Shown here one piece after another: positions 38,083 through 48,112 of a stretch of 64,000 nt of DNA. The notes under the pieces were generated by a model. That model saw nothing but the letters and a program-made list of their open reading frames with translations. It ran no database searches and had not been told where the DNA came from. Location of the stretch: the NCBI GenBank assembly GCA_902539195.1, contig CACBHZ010000002.1, positions 33,643 through 97,642 of the forward strand. Direction: 5' to 3'. A program made the position numbers and the translations under genes. The stretch is from an uncultured Pelagibacteraceae bacterium (GTDB lineage Bacteria > Pseudomonadota > Alphaproteobacteria > Pelagibacterales > Pelagibacteraceae). The first letter of the stretch is position 1; each line of letters starts with the position of its first letter.

Positions 38083-39227
38083 TATTTTTCTTTAATAGCT
38101 ATTTTTTTATTATACCAATTCATAAATATTGAGATTGTTATGCTTAAAGTTAAATAAGTTAACATTGTAATGGAAACAATTTCAATTGCTCGTCCTGTTT
38201 GCATCAAGGCTGTTCCTGCAAAAACAAGTACTAAGTCTGGATATGCTATTGCGGCAGCAAGTGATGAATTTTTCGTTAAATTTAAATATTGGTTAGTTGT
38301 TGGAGGAATTATAATCCTCAAAGCTTGTGGCATTACAACTAATTTAAGAACTTGGTTAGGAGTTAAACCAATTGAAGCTGCGGCCTCTTTTTGTCCTTTA
38401 CTTACTCCTTGAACACCTGCTCTTACACATTCAGCGATAAATGTTGCTGTATATAAAGATAAAGCTAACGCTAATGAAATTAATTCAGGTGGTAATTTTA
38501 GACCACCTTTAAAAGTAAATGATGTTTTTGATAATTGTTCAATTACTGGTATTTCAACAGATGCATCTACTCCACCTAGAAAAAAACTTAACAATGGCAA
38601 AATAATTAAAAGACCAATAGATATTGATAAAACTGGTGTTTGAATACCTTGATTTTCCTGCTTTTTTTTAGCGTATAATCTCACAAAAACTATTGCAATG
38701 ATTGCTGCGATTACTGAATAAATAAAAATATCTAGATTATTCCAAACAAAAGCTGGAACAAAAAAACCTTTAATTGTTAAAAAGAAAACTCCAAAGATGG
38801 GTTCTGCTTTTTCGGGTAAAGGTAATGCTCTTAAAGCAGCAAAATACCAAAAAAATATCTGCAATAACAAAGGGATGTTTCTGAAAAATTCTACATAAAT
38901 TGCTGCGGTTCTTTCAATAAGATAATTACTTGATAATCTAGCTATTCCAACAATAACTCCAATTATTGTAGCGAATACAATTCCAATAACTGAAACTAAA
39001 ATAGTATTTAATAATCCAACTAAATAAGCTCTAAAATATGAATGTGAACCATCATATTCTATCAAAGAAAATTGAACATCAAACGAAGACTCTTGTGATA
39101 AAAAACCGTAACCAAAAGTTATACCTCTATTTTCCATATTAACTTGGGCGTTATATGAAAAGAAAACAAACACTAGAATAACAACTACTAATGTAAGTAA
39201 CTGGGGTAATATTTTTTTAAAATTCAC
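38082..39227 (-). CDS. aapQ: General L-amino acid ABC transporter permease AapQ
   Basis: 381-residue permease, with EFFRNIPLLLQIFFWY and AAASIGLTPNQVLKLVVMPQAL (quoted in part) of the HisMQ family and the N-terminal NMENRGITFGYGFLSQ loop typical of AapQ/YhdX. The start is GTG at 39227. It is separated from aapJ by 67 bases that contain a strong terminator. Confidence 0.95.
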   Translation of the reverse strand: MNFKKILPQLLTLVVVILVFVFFSYNAQVNMENRGITFGYGFLSQESSFDVQFSLIEYDGSHSYFRAYLVGLLNTILVSVIGIVFATIIGVIVGIARLSSNYLIERTAAIYVEFFRNIPLLLQIFFWYFAALRALPLPEKAEPIFGVFFLTIKGFFVPAFVWNNLDIFIYSVIAAIIAIVFVRLYAKKKQENQGIQTPVLSISIGLLIILPLLSFFLGGVDASVEIPVIEQLSKTSFTFKGGLKLPPELISLALALSLYTATFIAECVRAGVQGVSKGQKEAAASIGLTPNQVLKLVVMPQALRIIIPPTTNQYLNLTKNSSLAAAIAYPDLVLVFAGTALMQTGRAIEIVSITMLTYLTLSITISIFMNWYNKKIAIKEK

Positions 39228-39243
39228 TTTTAGTATGGTTTAT

Positions 39244-39271
39244 AAAAAAAAGGGCTAGAAAAATCTAGCCC
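39244..39271 (-). terminator. Rho-independent terminator between aapJ and aapQ
   Basis: On the minus strand an 8-base stem GGGCTAGA/TCTAGCCC closes a TTTT loop and is followed by eight T. It is inside the aap operon, so it should act as a partial terminator that lets the binding protein be made in excess over the permeases. A smaller hairpin (39280-39294) lies just before it. Confidence 0.9.
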
Positions 39272-39294
39272 TCTTTATATTCTTTTAAAAAGAA

Positions 39295-40335
39295 TTATCT
39301 TGCTGGTGGTACGTAAAGTATTCCACCTTTTGTCCATAACTCATTTGGACCTCTGTCAGGTAGAATTCCAGTGTCAGCTATATTTCTTTTATAGCTTTCA
39401 CCGTAGTTACCAACTTGCTTGATTATTCTTAAGCTCCACTCATTATCTAAACCTAGAGCGGCTCCTAATTCACCTTCAGCACCAACTAATCTTTTAACAG
39501 CTGGATTATCTGATGTTTTCATCATATCAGCATTTGCTGATGTTACACCATACTCTTCGGCTTCGATCATAGTGTTTAGTGACCATCTCACGATATCTTC
39601 CCAAACAGAATCACCTTGTCTAACAACAGGGCCTAATGGCTCTTTCGAAATTGTTTCTGGTAATACCATGTGGTCATCTGGGTTACTCAATTTAATTCTT
39701 TGAGCAGCTAAACCAGATTTATCTGTAGTATATGTATCACATCTACCAGCATCGTATGCAGCTACAACTTCGTCAGCTTTTTCAAAAGTGACTGGCTCAT
39801 ATTTAATTCCTTTAGAATTAAAGAAATCTCTCATATTAAGCTCTGTTGTAGTTCCAAGGTTAGTACATGCAGAAACACCAGCTTTAAAATCATTGACTGA
39901 TGAAATTCCTGAATTTTTTCTAACCATAAAACCTTGACCATCATAGAAGTTGACTCCTACAAAAGTAAGACCGATATCCGCATCCCTTGAAAGAGTCCAA
40001 GTAGTATTTCTTGATAGAATATCAATCTCGTTAGATGTTAATGCAGTAAATCTTTCTTTAGCACTTAGTGGAGTAAATTTAACTTTACTTGAATCACCTA
40101 GTACTGCAGCAGCTACTGCTCTACATACATCAACGTCGACACCTGTCCAGTTTCCTGCAGCATCAGCATTAGAAAATCCTGGTAGACCTTGTGAAACACC
40201 ACATCTCACAAAACCTTTTTTTTGAGTGTTTTTAAGAGTTTTTGACTTTTTTGCAGCCATAGTTTCTGTTGTAAAAGTAAATAGAACAGCAAACATAGCA
40301 ACAACTGAAGTCAATCGTTTTACTAATTTAAACAT
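39295..40335 (-). CDS. aapJ: General L-amino acid ABC transporter, periplasmic binding protein
   Basis: Binds amino acids in the periplasm. Signal peptide residues 1-28 (ends near TETMAAKK); mature part has GFVRCGVSQGLPGFS, GVDVDVCRAVAAAVLGD, and YTTDKSGLAAQR, as in AapJ/YhdW. Two cysteines (SACTNLG and RCDTYTT) could form a disulfide. 346 residues. It leads the operon aapJQMP and is followed by a strong terminator. Two perfect palindromes lie upstream. Confidence 0.96.
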   Translation of the reverse strand: MFKLVKRLTSVVAMFAVLFTFTTETMAAKKSKTLKNTQKKGFVRCGVSQGLPGFSNADAAGNWTGVDVDVCRAVAAAVLGDSSKVKFTPLSAKERFTALTSNEIDILSRNTTWTLSRDADIGLTFVGVNFYDGQGFMVRKNSGISSVNDFKAGVSACTNLGTTTELNMRDFFNSKGIKYEPVTFEKADEVVAAYDAGRCDTYTTDKSGLAAQRIKLSNPDDHMVLPETISKEPLGPVVRQGDSVWEDIVRWSLNTMIEAEEYGVTSANADMMKTSDNPAVKRLVGAEGELGAALGLDNEWSLRIIKQVGNYGESYKRNIADTGILPDRGPNELWTKGGILYVPPAR

Positions 40336-40358
40336 TATATATTCCTCTTGTTTATTTA

Positions 40359-40395
40359 TTTGTTAACAAATAATTCAAATTAATTTTTGAATTAT
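40359..40395. promoter_or_regulatory. Two overlapping inverted repeats upstream of aapJ
   Basis: TTTGTTAACAAA (40359-40370) is a perfect 12-base palindrome. Starting at its last base, ATAATTCAAA, loop TTAATT, TTTGAATTAT (40370-40395) is a perfect 10-base inverted repeat. Both lie 24-60 bases before the aapJ start, so they could be operators or an mRNA leader hairpin. Not matched to a known regulator. Confidence 0.5.
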
Positions 40396-40465
40396 CCAAG
40401 TAAAGCAGAAACAAAGAAACGCATCAATATTAAATATATCGCAAAATTTATGCTTTATTTGGTTG

Positions 40466-40542
40466 TGGCGCGCTCTGAAGGATTCGAACCTTCGACCTAC
40501 GGTTTAGAAAACCGTTGCTCTATCCAGCTGAGCTAAGAGCGC
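40466..40542 (-). tRNA. tRNA-Arg (anticodon TCT)
   Basis: Acceptor GCGCTCT/AGAGCGC, anticodon stem ACGGT/ACCGT around TTTCTAA (anticodon TCT), T loop TTCGAAT, and encoded CCA at 40466-40468. Between trkH and aapJ, same strand. Confidence 0.96.
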
Positions 40543-40566
40543 ATAGAGTTGATTTATAATACTAAT

Positions 40567-41978
40567 TTAGTTTTTGAAAAGAAATTTTTTTAATAAAATA
40601 ATCACAGATAACAGTTCAATTCTTCCAATAATCATAAAAATAATTAATGAAATTTTACTGAATATATTAAAATTATAAAAATCCAAGTTAGCAAGGTCGT
40701 ACATTTCAGAATTAACAGTATTCATTATTGTTAAAATACCTAATTTGAAAGATGACTCAAAATCTAAATTAGAAACAGTTAATAATATTGATATTAAAAA
40801 TAATGAAAATATAAAAATTATTATTGCAAAAAAATATTTATTAATATCATTAATATTTGCACTAATTTTATTTAAAGATAATTTGTTCGAATAAATTTGG
40901 TTTGGTTTAGAGTGAGATAATAAATTATTTAATGAAAATTTTATTAAAGTTAAAACCTTAATAACTCTTAAACCAGAGCTCGTTGAAAAAAAAGAACCAC
41001 CAAGTATCACAAGTATAAGGAAAACAAAAACAAGGGTTTTTTTGGAACTTGTTCAAATGATATTCCAATATTTGAAACACTGCTTGAAACGGAAACCAAT
41101 AAATTTAAATAATTATTATCATAATTAAAAAATATAAATGATAATGAAATTACAATTAAAAGATAAATTAAAATATTAATATCTTCACTTAAAAAATTAA
41201 TATTTTTTTTTTTAAAAAATATAAGATTAAAAATAAAAAAAAGGCTAAAAAAAGAAAATAGCATTGATATAGACAAAATAATTTTACTTATATCTGTATT
41301 AAATGTAGTATCGAAGTTATTATTTGGTAGAAATCCACCAGATGATATTATTGAAAGAGAATAATTATAAGCATCATAAGAACGCAAATTAACTAATTTT
41401 AACATTATAAATATTAAAATTGTCATAGATAAATATATTACAATTATTTTAAAAACCTGTTTAAATATTTCTGAAGAATTCAAAGAGATAAAATTTGTTA
41501 ATGATCTTTTTAAATTTTCATCAAATACATCTATAAGTAATAATATTGAAAATAAAAAATATAAACCACCAATCCATTGTGAACTAGACCTCCACAAAAT
41601 TAATGTTTGGTCTAATTGATCTAAATTATTAAATATCGTAAAACCTGTAGAAGTAAAACCTGAAATAGCCTCAAAATAGCAATTAATAAATGCTAAATTA
41701 TCTATATTAAAATAATAAGGCATAGATATTGCTATGGGTAAAACAATATAACCAATTAAAACAATTAAAATTCTCTCAAATAAGTTAATTTTTTCAAATT
41801 TATATTTTTTAAACAGTACTAGAAAAAGTCCAATTATTAGAGTTATTGTAAATGTGAAAATGTAATTAGTAAGATTATTTAAAAGATTAAAATAATATGA
41901 ATATATAATATTACAAAATGAGAAAAAACTTATAACAAGAAAAAAAATGCCAAAATATTTTAGGCTGAAAATATTCAT
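40567..41978 (-). pseudogene. trkH: TrkH-family potassium uptake channel, frameshifted
   Basis: Membrane pore of the Trk potassium system. Four P-loop regions are seen: AISGFTSTGFTIF, SIISSGGFLPNN, SVSNIGISFEQ, and ILTIMNTVNSEMY, with about ten membrane segments. The frame breaks after EQVPKK at a run of seven T (41037-41043, seven A in the gene). One more A restores TLVFVFLILVILGGSFFST and the C-terminal 147 residues. The total of 1412 bases is one short of 471 codons, as expected for a lost base. It is 3 bases after trkA. Given the intact trkA partner, a sequencing error is plausible. Confidence 0.85.
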
Positions 41979-41981
41979 TTA

Positions 41982-43355
41982 TTAAATTGAGCTGATTCTA
42001 AATAAATTTTCCACCAGAGGTAATTGGTCTCTTTTAGCTAACAATACAACGGTATCATCTTTCTGAAATATATATTTAGATGAGGGTAGTATAAACTTAT
42101 TATCTCTTAGAATTGCACCCACACGTATTTCATCAGGTAGATCTGCATTTTTTAACTCTTTATTTATCAATTCTGATGTTTCCAAAATATCAGCTTCAAT
42201 AACTTCGTATTCACCATTTAAAATTGTATAAGCATTCTCGATTGTACCCTTATGCACATGTTTTAATATGCTTGAGACTGTACTCATTCTTGGATCAATT
42301 AAATCATCAATCTTCAATGATGATTGCAAAAGTGAGTAATTAGGCTTATTTACTAAAGCCATAGTTCTTTTATCTTTAGAGAACTTTTCAACAAGAACAC
42401 TTACCATAAGATTATCTTCATCGTCATTTGTTAAGGCTAATACAGTTTCTACTTCATCCAAATTAGCTTCATTCAAAACATCCTCATCCAAACCATTTCC
42501 ATTTATTACAATTGTATCATTTAAATAATTCGCGATATATTCTGCTCTATTTTTGTCTTTCTCAATAATTTTTACTCTAGCTTCCTCAAAATTCTTTTCA
42601 ATATTCGAGGCAAGATTAAATCCAATATTACCACCACCAATAATAAGTATTTTATTCGCAATTTTTTCATTATGTCCAAAAACTTTAAGAGTCTCTTCCA
42701 TTTGATTTGAGTTAACAATGACGTAAGCTTTATCGTTGTGTTGTAGTTTATCGTCTTTCTTAAGTATTTTAAAAGTTTCTTCTCTTATTACGCCTAAAAT
42801 GTATGCATTTAAATTAGGAAATTTATTTGTTAATTCTTTTAGTTTGGTTTCATGAATTGGACATTTTTCATCAATCAGAATTTCTAATAATCTGAGTTTA
42901 TTTTCTGCAAAAGGCACATTATCTAAAGCTCCAGGTGCTTCTAGCTTTCTTTGTAATGATTTAGCTATTTCTAGCTCAGGTGAAATAACATAATCGATTG
43001 GTAAATTTTCTTTGTTAAACAGTGTTGAGAATTTAGGATCTAAGTATTCTTGAGATCTTATTCGAGCAATCTTTTTTGGTACTTTGAACAATGAATATGC
43101 AATTTGACAAATAAGCATATTTATTTCGTCATTTCTTGTTACAGCAATCAACATGTCAGCTTCTGCTGTATTAGCACGATCTAAAATTTCAGGAGATGTT
43201 GCCTTACCTACAATTGCTTTTACATCTAGAGATTCATTAATTTTTTGAATATCCTCGCTTGACTGATCAATAACAGTAATAGAGTGATTTTGTTCAGTAA
43301 GTAATTTAGCAATAGTAAAACCCACTCTGCCAGCACCACAAATTATTATATTCAT
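41982..43355 (-). CDS. trkA: Trk potassium uptake regulator TrkA
   Basis: Cytoplasmic NAD-binding RCK protein gating TrkH. Two Rossmann RCK-N units, starting IIICGAGRVGFTIAKLL and KILIIGGGNIGFNLA, each followed by an RCK-C lobe. 457 residues, normal for duplicated TrkA. Its ATG overlaps the ntrX stop; the ntrY-ntrX-trkA-trkH order is an alphaproteobacterial constant. Confidence 0.95.
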   Translation of the reverse strand: MNIIICGAGRVGFTIAKLLTEQNHSITVIDQSSEDIQKINESLDVKAIVGKATSPEILDRANTAEADMLIAVTRNDEINMLICQIAYSLFKVPKKIARIRSQEYLDPKFSTLFNKENLPIDYVISPELEIAKSLQRKLEAPGALDNVPFAENKLRLLEILIDEKCPIHETKLKELTNKFPNLNAYILGVIREETFKILKKDDKLQHNDKAYVIVNSNQMEETLKVFGHNEKIANKILIIGGGNIGFNLASNIEKNFEEARVKIIEKDKNRAEYIANYLNDTIVINGNGLDEDVLNEANLDEVETVLALTNDDEDNLMVSVLVEKFSKDKRTMALVNKPNYSLLQSSLKIDDLIDPRMSTVSSILKHVHKGTIENAYTILNGEYEVIEADILETSELINKELKNADLPDEIRVGAILRDNKFILPSSKYIFQKDDTVVLLAKRDQLPLVENLFRISSI

Positions 43356-44710
43356 TAGTTTAGATCCTTAACACCTAACAATTTTAATTTTCTGTGAAGG
43401 GCCGATCTTTCCATACCTACAAATTTTGCAGTTTTGGAAATATTTCCTCCAAATTTTTTTATTTGAGAAATCAAATATTCTTTTTCAAAATTTTCTCTAG
43501 CTTCACGCAAAGGTATAGATAAATTTTCAGCTACGGAAAATGTTTCTTTTGCTGATTTTGACAAAGATTCCTTTATTATGTTCAAAATTTTCTCTTCATT
43601 ATTACCAGGTGATAAAATGGCAATTCTCTCAATTAAATTACGTAATTCTCTTACATTTCCAGGCCAATCATAATTTAAAAGATAATTATCATCTGAAATT
43701 TTAAATTTCTTATAATTATAAGTATTGCATATGTTTTCTATAAAATAGTCTACTAGTAATGGGATATCCTCAATTCTTTTACTTAAAGGGTCTATTTCAA
43801 TATTGAAAACATTTAATCTATGAAATAGATCTTCACGAAAATTCCCATTTTTTATTTCACTATTAATATTTTTACTAGATGCACAAAATATTCTAACATC
43901 AACTTTGATGTCATGATTGCTGTTAATTCTTTTAAATTTTTGATCTATTACAACTCTTAATATTTTTGATTGAGTCTCTAGTGGAATTTCTGTTACTTCG
44001 TCAATTAACAAAACTCCACCAGATGCCTTTTCTAATGCACCATAAACAATTGAGCCATCATTTTTTTCCTCACCAAAAAGTTCTAACTCATATTTTTTTG
44101 AGTCTAACAATGCTCCATTAATTATAATAAATGGTCCTTTTGAACGTTTAGAATTTTTGTAAATTTTTCTTGATATTAATTCTTTTCCGGATCCAGTTGG
44201 ACCGCTTATAAAAACTCTACTTTCAGATTGTGAAAGTTTCTGTATTTGATCTTTTATAGAGCTAATATTTGCACTTTTTCCAATTATTTCAAAAGAATGG
44301 AATAACTTAGTAGACAAAGACTTGTTTTCTTTTTTTAAATTAAAATTTTCAACAGCTCTTTTTACAAAATTTAATAATCTCTCTTTGTCAAAAGGTTTTT
44401 GTATAAACTCAAAAGCACCTGATCTTAGTGAATTAATAGCCATTTCAATGTTTGCGTGCCCAGAAATTATAATAACTGGTACGTCAGTATTCTTTTTTTT
44501 AATATGATCTAGCAACTGAATACCGTCATTGTCACCCTTATCTAATTTAACGTCTATAATAGCAACGTCTGGTAATTTTTTATCTATTTCTGAGAGACCT
44601 TGATTAAAATTTGCTGCCAGCCTTGTTTTATAACCGGCATCTTGAATCAGTTCATCAAGAATATTTCTTATGTCTGCATTATCATCAATAATTAATATTT
44701 CAGTGGCCAT
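43355..44710 (-). CDS. ntrX: NtrX response regulator, without sigma-54 contact motif
   Basis: Partner of the NtrY kinase. Receiver domain 1-120 with phospho-acceptor Asp53 (AIIDVKLD), AAA+ domain with Walker A GPTGSGKE (170-177) and LLIDEVTEIP, and a Fis-type helix-turn-helix at the end (NISKTAKFVGMERSALHRKL). The GAFTGA loop that touches sigma-54 is missing: ELFGEEKNDGSIVYGALE occupies its place. Such NtrX forms occur in several alphaproteobacteria and are thought to work without sigma-54. 451 residues. Confidence 0.94.
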   Translation of the reverse strand: MATEILIIDDNADIRNILDELIQDAGYKTRLAANFNQGLSEIDKKLPDVAIIDVKLDKGDNDGIQLLDHIKKKNTDVPVIIISGHANIEMAINSLRSGAFEFIQKPFDKERLLNFVKRAVENFNLKKENKSLSTKLFHSFEIIGKSANISSIKDQIQKLSQSESRVFISGPTGSGKELISRKIYKNSKRSKGPFIIINGALLDSKKYELELFGEEKNDGSIVYGALEKASGGVLLIDEVTEIPLETQSKILRVVIDQKFKRINSNHDIKVDVRIFCASSKNINSEIKNGNFREDLFHRLNVFNIEIDPLSKRIEDIPLLVDYFIENICNTYNYKKFKISDDNYLLNYDWPGNVRELRNLIERIAILSPGNNEEKILNIIKESLSKSAKETFSVAENLSIPLREARENFEKEYLISQIKKFGGNISKTAKFVGMERSALHRKLKLLGVKDLN

Positions 44711-44713
44711 GGG

Positions 44714-46486
44714 TTACTTTGGAATTATTATTTGAACTTTAGCTCCATCACTTGTATTTAAAAATTTAATTGATCCATTGTGGTCATTTATTATTTTATC
44801 TACTATTGATAAACCTAAGCCAGTTCCTTTTTCTTTAGTTGTATAATAAGGTTTAATAATATCTTTGGTTTTTTTATTAGCAAAACCCTCACCTGTATCA
44901 GTTAAGTTGACTGTTATATAATCTCTTCTTTGATTTATTTCTATATCAATATTTTTCAATGATTTATTGGTTTTTTTGACTTTCTCTTGAATACTTTCAA
45001 TAGAATTTTTAATCAAATTAAAAAACAATCTGTTAAATTGCTCATTGTCAAAATTTATTATTACTTTTTTTCCAGTTTTATTATTAATTTTAAAGTTTAT
45101 TGAACTATCAATTTTTTTTAATAATTCAATATTTTCATCTAATATTTTTATTAAATCATTATTTTTAATGAGGGGTTTTGGCATTCTGGCAAAATCAGAA
45201 AATTCATTAATTAAGTTTTCAATTTGTTTAATCTGTTTTAAAATGGTCTTTAAATTATCTTGATATTTCTTTTTTTTTTCCTGATTTGCATCAGGTAAAT
45301 ATTTAGAATTAAGGTTATCAATTGTTAATTGTATCGGAGTTAAAGGATTTTTAATTTCATGTGCCATTTTTCTTGCAACAGTTTCCCAAGCCTCGTGTCT
45401 TTCATTTGACAGCAATTTATCTTGCTGATTTTTTAATTTTTCAATCATTGAGTTGAAATTTTTATTTAATAACTCCATTTCTTTGTCAGCTTTAACGTCT
45501 GGTACTTTTGCGTCTAGATTACCTTTTCCAATTTTTTCAGATGCAGTAATTAAGTTATTTATAGAAATAAAAAATCTAGAAGAAAATCTTATAGCTATTG
45601 TTATTGACAAAAATAACAAAAGTGTAACCAGAGATATGTATATTATAGCAAAAGATATTCTAATTCCTAAACTTTGATTTTCAACAGTATAATAAAAATT
45701 TACTGCCTCTTCAGATTCAATTAAATAATTAGATATATTTTTGTCTAAACTTTTTACAACATACAAAAAAATATCATCGAAATTCTGTAATCTTATTACA
45801 GCAGCAGATCTATTTTCAGGAGCATTTATAATTTTTAATGGTCGATCATCTGATTTTACCATTTGAATTGCCTGATCTTCAATTTTAATATATTTGGAAT
45901 TATTTGCTGCAACTATTAATTCCCCATCAGAATTAATTAAGTATAGTTGATCAATATCTCTGATCAGGTTTTGAGTATTTAGAATAGTCATAAATTTATT
46001 GGGGTCTGATTTATAAATTTTATGGTATTTATTTAGATCAAATGCAATTAAAACTATTTCTGATTGAATTTTATTTCTTTTTTCATCAACATAATTTTTA
46101 GCTATTTCATAAGAATTATTAACAGCTGTTGTAATTTTTTTATCAAAATATTTTTCTAGTGCAAAAGAAAAAATAAATAGAGAAAATATTGCAATAAGCA
46201 GCGATGGGATTAATGTAAATAGACCAAAAGATATTATATATTTTCTATTTGCAACAGATCCTCTTACATTTATATTATTTTTGATAGAATTTTTAATATC
46301 TATAAAAATTAAAATAAAAAATAATAATAAGAAAATAATGTTAAGAATTAATACTATTTGTAAATTTTGTTCATTCAACTCAATAAAACTTTTATCAATG
46401 AATGTTAAAAACGTTATAAATGATAGAAATATTGTAAGAAGAAATATTACTATGATAAATAAATTTCTTTTTATGAATACTAGCAT
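44714..46486 (-). CDS. ntrY: NtrY sensor histidine kinase
   Basis: 590 residues: several N-terminal helices, a periplasmic sensor part (about 115-280), a further helix, a HAMP segment, the phospho-acceptor His in ARKMAHEIKNPLTPIQL, and an ATPase domain with N box NLIKNSIESI and DTGEGFANK. Shorter than many NtrY proteins (700+), probably without a clear PAS domain. Gene 3 bases before ntrX, divergent from ispDF over 37 bases. Confidence 0.93.
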   Translation of the reverse strand: MLVFIKRNLFIIVIFLLTIFLSFITFLTFIDKSFIELNEQNLQIVLILNIIFLLLFFILIFIDIKNSIKNNINVRGSVANRKYIISFGLFTLIPSLLIAIFSLFIFSFALEKYFDKKITTAVNNSYEIAKNYVDEKRNKIQSEIVLIAFDLNKYHKIYKSDPNKFMTILNTQNLIRDIDQLYLINSDGELIVAANNSKYIKIEDQAIQMVKSDDRPLKIINAPENRSAAVIRLQNFDDIFLYVVKSLDKNISNYLIESEEAVNFYYTVENQSLGIRISFAIIYISLVTLLLFLSITIAIRFSSRFFISINNLITASEKIGKGNLDAKVPDVKADKEMELLNKNFNSMIEKLKNQQDKLLSNERHEAWETVARKMAHEIKNPLTPIQLTIDNLNSKYLPDANQEKKKKYQDNLKTILKQIKQIENLINEFSDFARMPKPLIKNNDLIKILDENIELLKKIDSSINFKINNKTGKKVIINFDNEQFNRLFFNLIKNSIESIQEKVKKTNKSLKNIDIEINQRRDYITVNLTDTGEGFANKKTKDIIKPYYTTKEKGTGLGLSIVDKIINDHNGSIKFLNTSDGAKVQIIIPK

Positions 46487-46523
46487 AAACTATGAATATA
46501 TATAAAAATTTATAAATAAATAC

Positions 46524-47624
46524 ATGAGTGATTGTTTTATATTATTAAGTGCAGGAAAAAGTAAGAGATTTAAATCAAACTTAAATAAGCAATTTATTTC
46601 CTATAAAAATAAGCCTTTATTTGAGCATTCTTTAAAAGTCGCGTTGGATTCAAATCTGTTTAAAAAAATTTTGATAGTTTCAAATAAAAAAATTAAAAAA
46701 AAATATCCAAAGAATATTAAAGTAATAAAGGGAGGCGATGAAAGACATCTCTCAACTAAAAATGCACTTTATTATTTAAAAAAAAAAAAAATTAAAAATG
46801 TTTTTATTCATGATGCTGCCAGACCAAATATATCTATTAAATTATTAAAAAAATTAAAACAAGAATTAAAAAAAAATAATGCTGTAGTGCCCTATTTAAA
46901 TTCAGAAAATTCAGTAAAATACAAAGATAAAAATAAAGTAAAAAATTTAAAACGAGACAAAGTATTATTAACCCAAACTCCACAATGTTTTAATTTTAAA
47001 GAGCTTATTGATTTATACAAAACTAATAAAGAAAAAATAACCGATGAAGCTAGTCTTTATCTAAATAATAATAGGAAAATTAAATTTATTCTTGGAGAAA
47101 AAAAAAATATAAAGATAACAACGGTAGATGATTTTAATTATCTTAAATCTGAAACTTATTATGGAATTGGTTTTGATGTACATAAATTAGTTAAAAATAA
47201 AAAATTATATCTTGGAGGTATACATATTCCTTTTCACTCAGGTCTTAAAGGCCACTCTGATGGTGACGTAATTCTTCATTCGATTATTGACGGATTATTA
47301 GGTGCAATAAGAAAAAGTGATATAGGGACACTATTTCCAAGCAATTCAAGCAAATTTAAAAATATCAGATCTAAAAATATGCTCGTTCCAGTTCTTAAAT
47401 TGTTAAACGATAATAATTTTTCAATTAATAATATAGATATAAATTTAATATGTGAAAATCCAAAAGTTACAATAATTAGAAATAAAATAATTAAATCACT
47501 ATCTAAGTTGTTATCAATAAATAAAAATTTAATAAATTTGAAAGGAAAAACTGTTGAAAAATTAGGTATAATTGGAAAAGAACAGGCTATAGCATGTGAA
47601 GTAATTTGCTCATTATCAAGATGA
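46524..47624 (+). CDS. ispDF: Bifunctional IspD/IspF enzyme
   Basis: Two steps of the MEP isoprenoid pathway: CTP-dependent cytidylyltransferase (IspD, residues 1-210, with LLSAGKSKRF and HDAARPNIS) and MEcPP synthase (IspF, 211-366, with GIGFDVHKLV, GHSDGDVILHSIIDGLLGA in part, and the metal-binding Asp-x-His). The two-domain fusion is typical of alphaproteobacteria. Ends TGA overlapping the pgpA ATG. Confidence 0.96.
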   Translation: MSDCFILLSAGKSKRFKSNLNKQFISYKNKPLFEHSLKVALDSNLFKKILIVSNKKIKKKYPKNIKVIKGGDERHLSTKNALYYLKKKKIKNVFIHDAARPNISIKLLKKLKQELKKNNAVVPYLNSENSVKYKDKNKVKNLKRDKVLLTQTPQCFNFKELIDLYKTNKEKITDEASLYLNNNRKIKFILGEKKNIKITTVDDFNYLKSETYYGIGFDVHKLVKNKKLYLGGIHIPFHSGLKGHSDGDVILHSIIDGLLGAIRKSDIGTLFPSNSSKFKNIRSKNMLVPVLKLLNDNNFSINNIDINLICENPKVTIIRNKIIKSLSKLLSINKNLINLKGKTVEKLGIIGKEQAIACEVICSLSR

Positions 47625-48112
47625 AAAAAATTAACGTATTAATTTCAACTTTTTTTGGAAATGGATATATTTCTAAAATTCCTGGAACATTTACTTCGTT
47701 AAGTACATTAATTATTCTTTATATACTTTTTGAGTTACTAAATTTCAAAAATTTAAATTATATATTAATATTGTATTCAATAATATTTTTTTATTCTTTT
47801 TACGCAGTTATGGACTCAGAAACCGAGTTTGAGAATAAAGATCCTAGACAGATAGTAATTGATGAGGTTTTGGGTCAAGCAATGCCACTAATACTTATAG
47901 TATATTTATCATCTAAAAATTTAATTAATATTCCAGTTGAAATATATTATTTTTTATCTTTTATACTTTTTAGATTTTTTGATATCGTTAAACCATTCCC
48001 TGTAAGTTATTTTGATAAACAACATAAAAATTTTTTTGGAATAATTATGGATGATATAATGGCTGGATTATACACAATGTTAATAATATATCTTATTTCA
48101 TTTAAATTTTAA
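47621..48112 (+). CDS. pgpA: Phosphatidylglycerophosphatase A
   Basis: Dephosphorylates phosphatidylglycerophosphate to phosphatidylglycerol at the inner membrane. Motifs: GYISKIPGTFTSL, DPRQIVIDEVLGQ, and FRFFDIVKPFPV...GIIMDDIMAGLY; four membrane segments. 163 residues from ATG 47621, overlapping the ispDF stop (ATGA); an upstream TTG at 47606 is also in frame but less likely. Confidence 0.94.
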   Translation: MKKINVLISTFFGNGYISKIPGTFTSLSTLIILYILFELLNFKNLNYILILYSIIFFYSFYAVMDSETEFENKDPRQIVIDEVLGQAMPLILIVYLSSKNLINIPVEIYYFLSFILFRFFDIVKPFPVSYFDKQHKNFFGIIMDDIMAGLYTMLIIYLISFKF

